NCBI GenBank assembly: GCA_023974075.1
Contig: JAMFTG010000310.1
Coordinates: 1 to 64,000, forward strand
Reading direction: 5' to 3'
DNA length: 64,000 nt
Source: Chaenocephalus aceratus
Taxonomy: Eukaryota > Chordata > Actinopteri > Perciformes > Channichthyidae
Part shown: piece by piece, positions 13,060 to 24,900 of the stretch
Position numbering within the stretch: the stretch's first letter is position 1
How the letters are laid out: each line of letters opens with the position of its first letter
Made by a program: the position numbers and the translations under genes
Notes under the pieces: model-generated
What the model saw: only the letters and a program-made list of their open reading frames with translations
Databases searched by the model: none
What the model was told of the DNA's origin: nothing

Positions 13060-14845
13060 CAGAGGTGGGGAGTAGTGGAGTACAAATACTTTGTTACATT
13101 ACTTAAGTACATGTTTCTGGTATCAGTACTTTACTGCACTACTTCTTTTTCTGACGACTTTTTACTTTGACTTCTTACATTTTGAACACAAATACCTGTA
13201 CTTTCTACTTCTTACATGTTGAACTCAAATACCTGTACTTTCTACTTCTCACATGTTGAACTCAAATACCTGTACTTTCTACTTCTTACATGTTGAACCC
13301 AAATACCTGTACTTTCTACTTCTTACATGTTGAACCCAAATACCTGTACTTTCTACTTCTTACATGTTGAACTCAAATACCTGTACTTTCTACTTCTTAC
13401 ATGTTGAACCCAAATACCTGTACTTTCTACTTCTTACATGTTGAACCCAAATACCTGTACTTTCTACTTCTTACATGTTGAACCCAAATACCTGTACTTT
13501 CTACTTCTTACATGTTGAACTCAAATACCTGTACTTTCTACTTCTCTCATTTCCCAAACAGCTGGTTCCTTTAGTCTGAATGTGTGTTGGTGCGTGGTCA
13601 TTATTCTTTAGAGTCACTGCGTGCCTATTGGTTGGAACACGATCCGTGTATCCATCACTTCCTGGTCTTCTCTAAAGAAGAGGGACCAATGGAAACGTTG
13701 TCATGTTGCCGTTGTTCAGCATGGAAACATTCATTAGCTAACAATGACATTATTGTTCTATTAATATAAAGGGAGGTCAGGTACTCTTTAAATCAGCTGC
13801 TAGCTATGGGCACTTTTTACTTAAGGACACTTCAAAGCCCATACTTTTTGACTGTTACTTGAGTAAAGAAGTTTAGTCTGTAATATCTTGGATATTAACA
13901 GACAACGGAACAGTTGGTTATTTAACAGGACCCTTTATTGCTGCCTGCGGTGGTTCTCTCCCCACTCCACCGGAGCTGAACCAGAAAAGCTCCCGCTAGG
14001 AGCTAGAAACTGAAAAGCGCTGGTGTGAAAGCCGCATTACTGTAACGGAGCGTCCACACTACAGCTCCAAAAATAGCTTGGAGCTGGGCGTGTCTGGAGC
14101 TTGGGGATTTTATTCAAGCAACACGACCAACAACCAATCACATGAATCTCCCGCCCCCGACATACAAAGCAAAAAACCCCGGGGATTTTATGCGAGCAAT
14201 ATATATATATATATAAACTCCCCAAACAGGCGAAAACCTACCAGTTTCCCCCACTGTCTCTGCCACCTCCCTCCATGCCTGGTTCCTCCGGTTTGTATCC
14301 CGGTAGGTGAAGAGGGTCTGGTCATACAAAACCGGGTGATTTGCTACGGCAATAGTTAGTTTCTCCTCCGACTTTTTTTGAAATATAGAAATGAACGGCG
14401 GGATATCTCTCCCAGCTTAGACGCGGTTTGATTGGCTAGCGCTTCAGCTGTCAGATTTTGGGAAACGGGATTTGATTGGCTGGCGCTGGCTACTCCGGCG
14501 TCCAGGCGACCAGAAGTTGAACAATGTTCAACTTCTGGTCGCCTGGGACGCCTGAGACGCCTCGCTCTGCTACCCACAATTCAGTTCGGCGAAAAAGCGC
14601 GGCTACGTGACGTCACCCCATTGAAAGTGAATGGGCAGCTTGGAGCAGCTTGGAGCTTTCGACGCTGTCGACGCTGTAGTGTAGACGGGCCGTAACTGTC
14701 GTAAACATGCCGTAACGTATATGACAACTCCCCTTGTAGTCAGTTAACAATACTATGACATATACTTCTACTTCTCCCAGAGTATTTTTGAAACACGAGT
14801 ATCTGTACTTCTACCTGAGTAAAGGATGTGTGTATTTTCTCTCTG
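13060..14845 (+). mobile_element. hAT-like element with 37-bp internal array (copy B), containing a nested element
   Basis: Left end CAGAGGTGGGGAGTAGTGG; the right end, reverse-complemented, starts CAGAGAGAAAATACACAC. Flanking 8-mers are GCCATGAT (13052-13059) and GCCTTGAT (14846-14853), matching at 7 of 8 positions, as expected for an old hAT target duplication. About ten 37-bp units lie at 13160-13545. The following part (13560-13880) matches the inverted copy at 51809-52110. The interval of about 13880-14755 is inserted material that includes the MADF-bearing element at 14046-14692. Confidence 0.78.
14046..14692 (-). mobile_element. PIF/Harbinger-like non-autonomous element with MADF fragment (copy 1)
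   Basis: Terminal inverted repeats CGGAGCGTCCACACTACAGC and, from the other end, CGGCCCGTCTACACTACAGC, flanked on both sides by TAA (14043-14045 and 14693-14695). A 3-bp TWA target is typical of PIF/Harbinger. The minus strand between about 14180 and 14390 encodes HPVLYDQTLFTYRDTNRRNQ followed by AWREVAETVGETG, the first half of a MADF DNA-binding domain, the class of accessory protein carried by Harbinger elements. A 45-bp palindrome lies at 14502-14546. No transposase is present. It is nested in the hAT-like element at 13060-14845. Confidence 0.75.
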
Positions 14846-14853
14846 GCCTTGAT

Positions 14854-15530
14854 GCACCTCTGCTGTTAGAGAGGGCTTTGCAGATATGGAAGTTGTTGCC
14901 AGCTCCTCCTGCGATGCTCACATCCCAAAAGATTGCAGCTATTTTCCGGTTTGACTGATTTCACAACCGGGATGCAGAGCAACACTGTGCACAGCCAGAC
15001 TGTAACTCTCCGCATTCCTGCCTCGCGACGCCCACCTGGAGCGCGGATCACACGGGAGAACAGGAGGGGGGAAGAAAGCTGCTTTTCCTCCACACCACGG
15101 GCCCAGCTACAGCGTGACTCATTTCAGCTACATCCTGTACAGAACATGTGAGTTATTAGCTGGGAGAGGAGGCAGTGGAGGAGTGAAGCTATATTAGTAC
15201 TGCAAGTAATGATTCCCCGAGGCTGGGGGGAAAGAGCGATGTTGAGAAATCACCTCCATTAGCACGTCTGTCTGTGCCGCGCTAGCTTTCTAACAGCCGT
15301 CAGAGGTCACACAAGTGCTGCTCTCTGCGTAAACACGCTGCTGTGAATACTATATATTGTTTTGTCTTGTCTCTGTAAGCTCTGCATGATTAAAATGTTC
15401 CTTGTAATCTGTCTGGGGCAGCAGTGTCTAAGTTTTGAGGGCACGGAGGAGAGAAAACTTTCCTCACCGTCTCATGGCGGCTTTTTCTTTGAAAGAAGTC
15501 GTCAGTAAATGCAACACAGCACGTGTGGGT

Positions 15531-15578
<48 letters not shown>

Positions 15579-16841
15579 GTGTGTTTCAATGACATTGCAG
15601 GAGAAGGCATCAAACAGGCACAAGGACAGGGAAATTCCTTAAAAGCCTGTCGGAGCGTGTGGCGAATGCGTAGCCGGAAACCCATTTGCAATTACTTTGT
15701 CACTTTGTCATTTTTTGAAACTTTAATACCCATGTTTGCCTTTTTGTTGTTTAAGCTCTTTGACATTCTCATGCTTAACATGCAGCGTTATACACGGGGA
15801 TACGCTCAAACTGTAATGTAGAACAGAAGCGCTGGGCTTTTTGAAATGATTCACGTCAAACTACTGGTGACCGACATCTCTTGTGTTTCCCGGTGTGTGT
15901 GTTGAACGCATGTATCCTGTCACAAGAAGAGTGCGCGCGGGTTAAGGTCGGATATAAATCAAGGAGCATTTATGGAAGACTATAGTGTGTCTGAGCAAAC
16001 TGTCAGATAGCATCAAGTGAGCAAAAAGCGGATAAGCAAATATGAGTATACAGAATAAAAGGAGGGGTTGGGGTCCTTCTTAACATGATCCTAACGCCTA
16101 CGAAGCAGGACATCTTTGAGGTTATCTCTCTTCACTCAGTGGTACCAGTGTCCCCATCGGTATTTCCGAGCCGTCAGCACTTTTATTTACGACACTGTCA
16201 TCAATTCTGCCTCCACTCAGTGCAGCTGCCAGGCTTTACAACCTCCGTCAGCTGGTTAAGTAGATTGAATAAAACTTAAACGGTTCACTCAAATCTGCGT
16301 TGTGCAACTACCATAAACCCTAATGCTCTCCGTCTATGAAACAGCCCCCCCCCCCCAACACTCTGCAGCGGCTGCTTTAACGGCCCAATGTGGACGCCGA
16401 GAGAGGGAGGCGTTGGAGGGGATTTGACCTCGTTAGATTCCCCCTCTTAGAGGAGGAGAGGCGCTCCATCACTGCCGGCTGCCTCTCCGCCTCTCATCTC
16501 TCTCTGTCTCTCTGTTCACTCCTGCCATCATTAACCCCCTCTGTGTTCTTACAATGAAATGCAAGGAGCTTCTTCAACTCCACGACCTCTAAGACTTGTT
16601 GACAGAGTTGAGTCAGTGTTAGTTTTGGCCTTAATGTGAGTCCGAATGTCTGCCTGATTTCTGCTTAATGAATGCAAACGTGTGTGTTCCTGTTTGTGTT
16701 AACGGCTATGTTAAAAACGCCCGATTATGCTTTTGGGGTTTTCCCTTTCCTTTAGACCGGGGGTTTTCAAAGTGTGGGAAGGTGAGCCTCCCCTCAGAGA
16801 ACATAAGAACAGCTGCGCCCCCCCATCCCAATGATCATTGC

Positions 16842-16872
<31 letters not shown>

Positions 16873-17128
16873 GTTGTTGTTGCTGCTATAATGCAGGGGT
16901 ATTCAACTGCATTTCAAAGATGTCCAGTAAGAGAAAATGTCATTAAATGCTCTGTTTTGCTGTCTACTTTTCTCTTTTTTGAGCACGCCATTTGAAATGA
17001 CTCCGACTGTTTCTCTGCTCTTATCTCGTCTCTGTGTGTGTTTGAATCTGTCGCTGACTCACTGACTGCCCCGATTTGATTGGCTGAGTAGCGTTTTGAT
17101 CAAAGTCAATAAGGAAACCCCGCACTCA
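14854..17128. other. No gene recognised; several simple repeats
   Basis: Holds a TG/CG tract at about 15533-15585, a C-run near 16345-16357 and a (TAT)n/(TTG)n tract at about 16841-16890. I found no supported exon. Confidence 0.4.
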
Positions 17129-17135
17129 CACAGGT

Positions 17136-17677
17136 CAACACATCCTCACTCCCAGGTCGGCCTATGTTGACGTTATGTCAATAAATTTGAAGATCACATG
17201 ACGTCAAACAGAGCACATGGTGTAGTCCAAACGATAGCTGGGGATTCTGGGTAGTGTAGTGTCTTCTGCCATCCTTTACTCCGAAACAATATTTGTTTCT
17301 CCGAATCGAAGGGGAAAAATACAAAAGCATTGCACACAATTTAAACCAATCAATGTTGTGTAATTAACAAGGATAATCGGGTGCTTTTTAGTCGATGAGT
17401 AGTGCAGATATCACTGTAAAATCAATCGTCAGTAAGAGGAATACTTACATCCGGGTGTACAATTCTCCGTTATCCAATGAGAATGGACGCTCACATTGCC
17501 TTTAAGGGCAGTCGACACAAACGAATGCCGTGCTTCCATGAGCGTCCATACAAGCATATGGACATCCCGGAAAGCTGAAAATGGACGCTAAGGGCCCCCC
17601 CCTTGCGTTGGAAAAAGCCGACACAGGGGACTTGACATAACGTCAACATAGGCCGACCTGTGAGTGAGGATGTGTTG
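17136..17677. mobile_element. 542-bp element with 45-bp near-perfect terminal inverted repeats
   Basis: Positions 17136-17180 and 17633-17677 are inverted repeats of 45 bp with a single mismatch; both start CAACACATCCTCACTC from the outside. The 7-mer CACAGGT directly flanks both ends (17129-17135 and 17678-17684). The interior includes a segment (about 17215-17425) also found inverted in the arms of the foldback element at 3.8 kb. No coding capacity. The superfamily is uncertain. Confidence 0.85.
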
Positions 17678-17868
17678 CACAGGTAGGCAGAGGTAAAGGG
17701 AATGAGCACTTTTACAGCCTTGTTGGCGAGGTGGGGAACTCGGTCTCCACAGACAGCCAACAGTGTGTGAGTGACACGTCTTCTGCCAGACGCTGTCTCC
17801 TCTCTCACTTTAGGTAACTTCACTAGAAATCGAGCTTTTTGAACATTACAGCATGGAGACATGTCCCA

Positions 17869-18522
17869 GTAGAGACACTACATACTGATATACACCTGGA
17901 CATCAGCAAGAGAGGACTCTTTAAAGTGGAGACACTACATACTGATATACACCTGAACATCAGCACGAGAGGACTCTTTAAAGTGGAGACACTACATACT
18001 GATATACACCTGAACATCAGCAGGAGAGGACTCTTTAAAGTAGAGACACTACATACTGATATACACCTGGACATCAGCAGGAGAGGACTCTTTAAAGTAG
18101 AGACACTACATACTGATATACACCTGAACATCAGCAGGAGAGGACTCTTTAAAGTAGAGACACTACAAACTGATATACACCTGAACATCAGCAGGAGAGG
18201 ACTCTTTAAAGTGGAGACACTACATACTGATATACACCTGAACATCAGCAGGAGAGGACTCTTTAAAGTAGAGACACTACACACTGATATACACCTGAAC
18301 ATCAGCAGGAGAGGACTCTTTAAAGTAGAGACACTACACACTGATATACACCTGAACATCAGCAGGAGAGGACTCTTTAAAGTAGAGACACTACATACTG
18401 ATATACACCTGAACATCAGCAGGAGAGGACTCTTTAAAGTAGAGACACTACACACTGATATACACCTGAACATCAGCAGGAGAGTACTCTTTAAAGTAGA
18501 GACACTACATACTGATATACAA
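17869..18522 (-). repeat. 57-bp minisatellite, array B (about 11 copies)
   Basis: The same unit as array A in opposite orientation, preceded by the family's flank (CATGGAGACATGT at about 17852). Frames are open on both strands because the unit is 19 codons long, so the 257- and 233-residue repetitive peptides are artefacts. Confidence 0.96.
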
Positions 18523-18842
18523 TGCTGGACAATCGTATAGTGTTTGAAGTTTCTCACAAAAACACTGAGCTGCTGCGACGATGCTCGGCCCGTCAAACAT
18601 TCATCACAAGGATTTCTGTATCAAAAGGAACGTGTTAAAGTCCAACTTTGAACTTTAACTCTCCGCAGCGCTATTGGTTTTGCTGATGATATAACATTTG
18701 GCAACAGAGACTCAGCAGCACTGCATGAATGAACAATCAGAAAACCAGCAATTGAATAAATACACAAGGACTGTTCTGTCAGCGCCAGACAGAGTATGGC
18801 CAGCATAGCATTATAATCAGAGATAGTCATCATCCTATAAGG

Positions 18843-19253
18843 CAGGGGTGTCAAACTAAATGTATTCGCGGGCCACATCACAATTATGGTTGCACTCAAA
18901 GGGCCGGTTGTGACTTTAGGACTATATAAATATATAATATATATAAAATAATGTATTAATTTACAATACATCATTTCCTGTGCATTGAATTATTATCGGA
19001 TAGGGTAATAACTTCATAATTAACTACGTCTGAAAGCAGAAGTCTAGGGCAAATAATTGTAAGTCTCTTCAGTGAGCATGTCACAAAACAAGATGCATTG
19101 TGGGACATGTAGGCTACTTTATGGGCACGTAAAGTGGCATGTAACCGTGGCATGTAACCATATAATAAACTTATTATATTCTTTGCATGCGGGCCACATT
19201 AAATGAAGTCGCGGGCCGGATTTGGCCCCCGGGCCTTGAGTTTGACACCCCTG
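18843..19253. mobile_element. hAT MITE with intact 8-bp target duplication
   Basis: Ends CAGGGGTGTCAAACT and, on the right, AGTTTGACACCCCTG. The exact 8-mer CTATAAGG lies on both sides (18835-18842 and 19254-19261). The GCGGGCC-rich segments just inside the ends are typical of this widespread vertebrate Charlie-like hAT group. Non-autonomous. Confidence 0.93.
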
Positions 19254-19442
19254 CTATAAGGCCTCAATATTCCCCTGATGGTCAAATTACCTCCTGAGTT
19301 TAGGAAGGAAATGGCTATAGGGGTGAAGGAGTTTCTGTATGTGTTGTGTAAAATGCCATCGGGAAGTAAAAGAAGGTTTCCTGACTGTGAAACATGACAG
19401 TGTAGGGTTGTGTGGTATATAATGGTTTTATGCAAAAGTGGG

Positions 19443-21625
19443 GCGAAGCCTGCGAGCTGGTTCAGGCAGTCAACTCGAGCACCAATGATACATTACCACG
19501 TGACGCACCTCGTCCCTCTTCCAACCAACCAACACATTCTCCTAAACATGCCGCTCTATTTAAGCTGCCAGGTCTTCCTGCCTCTGCCTCGCTATGTTGC
19601 TGCTGTGTCACTTGCTGCTGCTGCGTTCATGTTCCTGCTGCTGTGTTTCATGTTGCTGCTGCTCGCCTGCCCCCCCCCCCCCCTCCAGCTCCACCCCAGC
19701 TCCACCTGTAGGCTCGGGGGGTAGTTCTCTAATCATCACTCAATGTTCTTTGTAAATCTGTGGAGTGATGAGGCCTGAGCCTAGACGGCAAACTCAAACT
19801 ATATGCTGCTTCTAATAAACATATTAAGAAACACGTGAGTTGTCTGACTGACGCAGAAATGTGACCGCTATTAGAGATAGCAATAAGTGCATTCGACCAA
19901 CAAAATACAAACTTGAAGGAAACAGAATCATAAAGTACATCAGGTTTCATAGAGCAAAAACATTTCAAGTGCTACTCAACTGGCTTTAGATAAGCCAGTC
20001 CTTAGTTAGTATATAAGTGCTTTGTTAATAGTTCAATCGCTCGAAGTGGAGTCGAAAGAGATGAGTTTTCAGTCTGCGCCGGAAGGTGTGTAAGCTTTCT
20101 GCTGTCCTGATGTCAATGTTATTTTGTAAATATACCAATATACCGATTTGTTAAAATATAAAAGTCAGCCGAATTAGTGTTGATACTGCAGGGAGACTTA
20201 TATTGTGAAGAGAAATTGAAGATGTTGTGTAATTGCTGATATATTTATGATCCACGTCACATATTCAGTTTCGGCGGCAGTTGTTCCTGTTTGTCTAGAA
20301 GTCCTCTCATCAGGGCTCTATAAATAGAGAACTACGGCATGTAATATTTAATGCAGCCGAACCGTGCATTACAATGCCGTTATGTGATGACCTCCAAAGA
20401 GAAAAGCAAGCACACTTGGAATAAAGTATTGTTATTATTATTATTTTTTCGTATTTCACATCAACAGGAAGTCCGGTTAACTAAAATGTCCGTGCGGAAC
20501 AATACCCAACCCATAGATCTGTGGGTGAATAATGTCAATCACTACATTACACACATCCCTTCACATTTCAATTTAAATTTACATTAAAGTATTTCGTGAG
20601 GCCTTCTAAAATGTTTTTAAATATAATTGGGGTTGTAGTTGAAGAGTTTGTAGTTATTGCGTTGCCCGCACAACACACGCATGGATTAACATCGATTTAA
20701 TACATTAATGTAGCCTTTGTTTCTGCTAAAAGAGGTGTCAACCAGCTGGGGCAACAAGAAAATCGGCGAAATCGAGTGTGATATAATAAATAATTATTAT
20801 ATTAAAGGTGGGGTAGGTAATTTTGGAGAAACCAGCTCGAGATCGCTAGAATTTGAAAATACACAGCCGGAAGAAATCTGCCACTTCCTCACAGAGCCCC
20901 TCCTCCAAAACACACAAATGCGCACATGACCAATGAGGGCACGAGATAAGTTTGTGCCCAGATGGAAGGCTGACAGGCAGGTAGGCCATCCAGTTACTTT
21001 AGCCGGCTCAGATGATTGGTCGTGCTTTTTACAGCGCCACGGCTTCCACAGATGACATTTTTTTATGTATTTATTGTCAAAGCACTTCAGATATTCATTG
21101 CTATCGGGATGTTAAGAGCATTCCATGGAATATAACAAAAAGTGTATCTCGAGCCGGTTTCTCAAACTTACCTACCCCACCTTTAATATTGACAATAACA
21201 ACTGACCGTCGGGGAGCGTTATCATTGCATCTATTATCAACGCTATGGGAGGTCTATGAAGGTCTATGGGACGCCCTGCCCGTTGAAAACCGACTCTCAA
21301 GGGGTACCCTGTGCGTAATAGGGTGACGGGGAGGGGCCCTGACCGACCGTCAACATGTGACGGGTTGGGAGTGAGAACGTGTTGGTGGGGCAGGCGAGCA
21401 GCAGCGACATGAAACACAGCAGCTGGAACATGAACGTAGCAATAGCAAGTGAACACAGCAGCAGCAGCATATCGAGGCAGAGGCAGGAAGACCCGGCAGC
21501 TTCAATAGAGCGGCATGTTTAGGAGAATGTGTTTGGTTGGTTGTAAGAGGGACGATCACGTGTTAATGTATATAGGTGCTCGAGTTGATTGCCTGAACTA
21601 ACTCGCAGGCTTCGCCCCATATTAA
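19443..21625. mobile_element. Composite element with about 270-bp inverted arms
   Basis: 19443-19705 is repeated inverted at 21354-21625 (shared blocks include GGGGCGAAGCCTGCGAG and CTAAACATGCCGCTCTATT). A third, single copy of the arm lies at 44690-44860. Between the arms are a relative of the foldback element centre (20140-20440) and a TTAA-flanked element (20816-21182). The open frames in the arms have no homology I recognise. Confidence 0.65.
20816..21182. mobile_element. Kolobok-like MITE (TTAA-flanked)
   Basis: Ends AGGTGGGGTAGGTAATTTTG and, reverse-complemented from the right, AGGTGGGGTAGGTAAGTTTG. Similarity extends about 40 bp inward (to CTCGAGAT). TTAA borders both ends (20812-20815 and 21183-21186). 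It is 367 bp long with no transposase. Confidence 0.82.
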
Positions 21626-22070
21626 AAACACTTTATTTTGAGGACCCTCATTGCCATAAAGCACTCTAGAGCTGCAACAACAAGTTGTGCCAAATATTCT
21701 GCAGTCTAAGCTAGCTGTGAATACAATTGATAAACCACTCAGAGTTTTTGCATAACCTGGCACCACTGTTCTGATAAAAATGCATGTAAAACACTTTAAT
21801 ATTTAGTATTGCTTGATTTGATAAGGGGATATTTCTTCCATTCGCTGACACTGGTTCTCAGGTAATAGTTCAAAGATAACTCCTGATTAATGTGGCTCTC
21901 AGTGCCTTGTTTGTAAAAGAAGTCACTTTCCACGTAGCAGGTATCTCTGTTTTTAACAAAACTCTGTCGTGGATCCGATATCTTAAACACTCACAACATA
22001 ACCACATAGAAACACATTAAAGCACAGACACAGAGGTGGTTGGAGTTAAAATATTATATTGTTATACAAC

Positions 22071-23158
22071 CAGTGGCGACTGGTCATGAGGGGCAAGTGG
22101 GGCACAGCCCCACCTAGTGTCAGCAGAAAGTATTAAAATAATGATTACAACAAAATGCAAAAAATAAATTAAAAAATATATAAAATATATTTTAAGATCA
22201 TGGTTAATCATCTGATTCGTCTGTATATTGCTGTTTTAGTATGTGTTCTTCTAAGTAGTGTCTACAGTGTGTGCCTATTGAGCTGTTTAGAGCCATGTGG
22301 GACAAAACCTGATCATGCCCCTCCCTCTCACTGTTTAAGTGAACGGTGACTGCAAAAACTACACTGCGCATGCTCAGAGTATTTTCCTATTTAATGTGTG
22401 TGGCAAAAAATAATGACCAGAGGGGCATAGAGCTGCCATCCCCACCATACGTCATCTCACATAATTCAGAGCTGATTGGCTGTAAGTACGTGTGCCGCGA
22501 AAAGTGTGGTGTGTGAAGAGGAGGAGAGAGAGCTGCAGTGAGGCGTCCTAAAACCAGGAAGTAAACTGCGCATGGCTTCCCTCCACAAAAAAGCAACGAG
22601 ATTTCTCCATAGGATTTTAGAAAATAGCTCACAATAAGATCTGTGGGAAACGTAGCTGTTAGATAAATGTACGTTTTGTTCAGCCGGATAATATCCACAT
22701 GTCTACCCTACTTTTATCATTTTCGAATCAAAAATCTATTGATTAGATTAGATTTATGATAGACTTTTGAAACTACACGAAGATAAGGAGGACTTTTACA
22801 AAAAAGTAATAGAGATTTTTGTCCAGAAGGATAGGCAAATGGACTTCATCTTCAAGTTAAGGTAAGACCGCAATTGTATTGAAAATGGGATCTTACTAAG
22901 AGAGAACAATTCAATATTTAAATGATAAAATTACATTTTTTTTGCGTATCCTTCTGTTGAACTGTCTGTTTAAAAGTAATTGAAGCATCAGACTAAAAAA
23001 GCTTTTGAAAATAATATTATATTTTGATTTAATATATTTGTAAACCTGAAGAGTCAATGCCAGTGCCTCACCAGCCATGAACCTCTCTGCAGAAGCTTAT
23101 ATATAGACATCTGAGTTTGTTGTGCCCCACCACTTTTGTACATATAGAAACGCCACTG
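22071..23158. mobile_element. hAT-like element with intact 8-bp target duplication
   Basis: Ends CAGTGGCGACTGG and AAACGCCACTG, flanked by identical TATACAAC (22063-22070 and 23159-23166). GTGGGGCACAGCCCCAC near the left end and TTGTGCCCCACCAC near the right are sub-terminal. The interior holds a copy of the family seen at 6.8 and 45.5-46.5 kb (about 22560-22740). It is 1,088 bp long with no transposase recognised. Confidence 0.88.
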
Positions 23159-23239
23159 TATACAACAGTATAAGAGACAGAATACTTGCCATGGCCCGGA
23201 GTCACACTGCAAACATGTTCCTTCTCCAACTCCTTTTAA

Positions 23240-23739
23240 AGGTCTCCTTTCAAGCAAAACGTTTTGATGTCTTTTCTACATAACCATGTGTCCCCGCAGT
23301 GAGTCAGGGAACTCACAAAGTGTCAAAAAATAAAACCCTCTCTCTTTTCCTCCGTACCCAAATCTGTAAAAACGGGGCCACAACGGAGCTGATCCAGATT
23401 TGCGTCCGATATGACCGAAATGTGGGCGGGCTTTAGACCCACGGCCCAATCAGAAACGTCGCTATCAGAAACAATGCCTGACGTATTTTGGACGTAATAT
23501 GGTCTTTGTTTACATTAGCAAGCATCGCTAACACTCAGAGCTAACCTGTACTGGAGAGAGTATGTGTAAAGAAGCAGGAAATACAACATTTAAAAAAGCT
23601 ACGGACCCAGAATCTTCACTTTAGTAACAGGGCTGAAATAGAGGGATAGAATGGGTGATCTTGTTGGTACTTCGAGCCAAACACTTCATAGACATGTTTT
23701 GTTTATATCTGAGCCTAAAAATCGTATAATAGGAGACTT
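23240..23739. mobile_element. Kolobok-like element (TTAA-flanked)
   Basis: Ends AGGTCTCCT and AAGTCTCCT, each bordered by TTAA (23236-23239 and 23740-23743). The interior contains a GTGGGCGGGCTTTAGACCCA segment. It is 500 bp long and non-coding. Confidence 0.65.
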
Positions 23740-23743
23740 TTAA

Positions 23744-24239
23744 TATCCGAGATCTCCACCGAGCTGAATCTGGTGTTCTTCCTCAGCGTTTTTCTCGTTC
23801 CTCCCTGTCACACAGAGGCTGAATTATAACTCTGAGCATGGTCTCCTCCCCATCACCATCTCATCTGAGCGCCTCCTCTACCTCCTCCTCCAGCCCACAG
23901 CTTCCTCCCGGCTGACTTCCTCTTGGCCGCCGGCCAGAGAGCCGATCGCTGCACCTGTCCGTCAGCAGAATACCAACTGATTAATGCTTTCACTGCGACC
24001 ATTAATACAACTGCAGAGAGGCCGCTCTTCATAATTGAGAGCTGCATCGAGGCCTGCATCGAACCAAATGAGAAGGTCTTGTGCAATATGTGAAATCATT
24101 GGCATGTGTGTGTATTTTAGGGGATGAAAAGTGCTCCAATGTGACATCCAGTGATATAGTTCCTCCATGCAGAACCACAGCAGTGCACTCAGTTATTTAT
24201 GTGAGGGCTTTATCAGATTTAATTTAGTGTCTTTTCTGT
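23744..24239. other. No gene recognised; non-repetitive block
   Basis: Unique within the window and carrying several ATTAAT-like motifs (about 23980-24010). It is a possible conserved non-coding element, but no coding signal is seen. Confidence 0.3.
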
Positions 24240-24244
24240 CCCGT

Positions 24245-24900
24245 GTGCAGACGTGTAAAGTACATTTTCTCAAGTACTGTACTACTTTTTGCTGCTTTGT
24301 ACTTCTACTCCCCTACATGTATTTAATACCTTTAGTTACTTCACAGATGTGGATGAATGATGTGAAATATAATCAAGTGTTGAATCAGACTTTAGTTCCA
24401 CCTGGAGTAAATCCACCAGCTACCCTGCAGTCTACAAAGTACTTCAGACTAGCTGCACCTTCACCAGCTTTGAGAACACTTTCATGATCAATCATTATAA
24501 AACATATCATATATATTATTCTGAAATGGACCAATCTGCACAACGACTACTTTTACTGTCGCTACTTTCACTATATTTTGATGAGAATACTTTTCTACTT
24601 TTACTTGAGGAACATTTTGAATGCTTTTACTGTAACAGAGTATTCCTACAGTCTGGTACTTTTACTTTTACTCAAGTACAAGATCTGAGTAATTCTACTT
24701 TTACTCAATACAAGATCTGAGTACTTGTACTTTTACTTTTACTCAAGTACAAGATCTGAGTACTTCTAATTTAACTCAAGTACAATATCTGAGTACTTCT
24801 AGTTTTACTCAAGAACAAGATCTGAGTACTTCTAATTTAACTCAAGTACAATATCTGAGTACTTCGACTTTTACTCAAGTACAAGATCTGAGTACTATAC
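24245..24900 (+). mobile_element. hAT-like element whose 3' end seeds the 33-bp minisatellite
   Basis: Sequence of the common fish family rich in TACTTTTACTCAAGTA. It runs from about 24245 (TGTAAAGTACATTTTCTCAA) to 24640 as non-repeated body, then passes into several diverged 33-bp units up to GAGTACTATACATT. A relative of the body is at about 5080-5210 (GATGTGAAATATAA). The 33-bp unit therefore derives from this element's terminal region. Confidence 0.7.

Noticed and set aside
17839..18596. Repetitive 233- and 257-residue proteins on opposite strands (same type at 2565-3840 and 47315-49565)
   Set aside because: They are translations of the 57-bp minisatellite, open on both strands because the unit is 19 codons. 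No start context, splice sites or domain.
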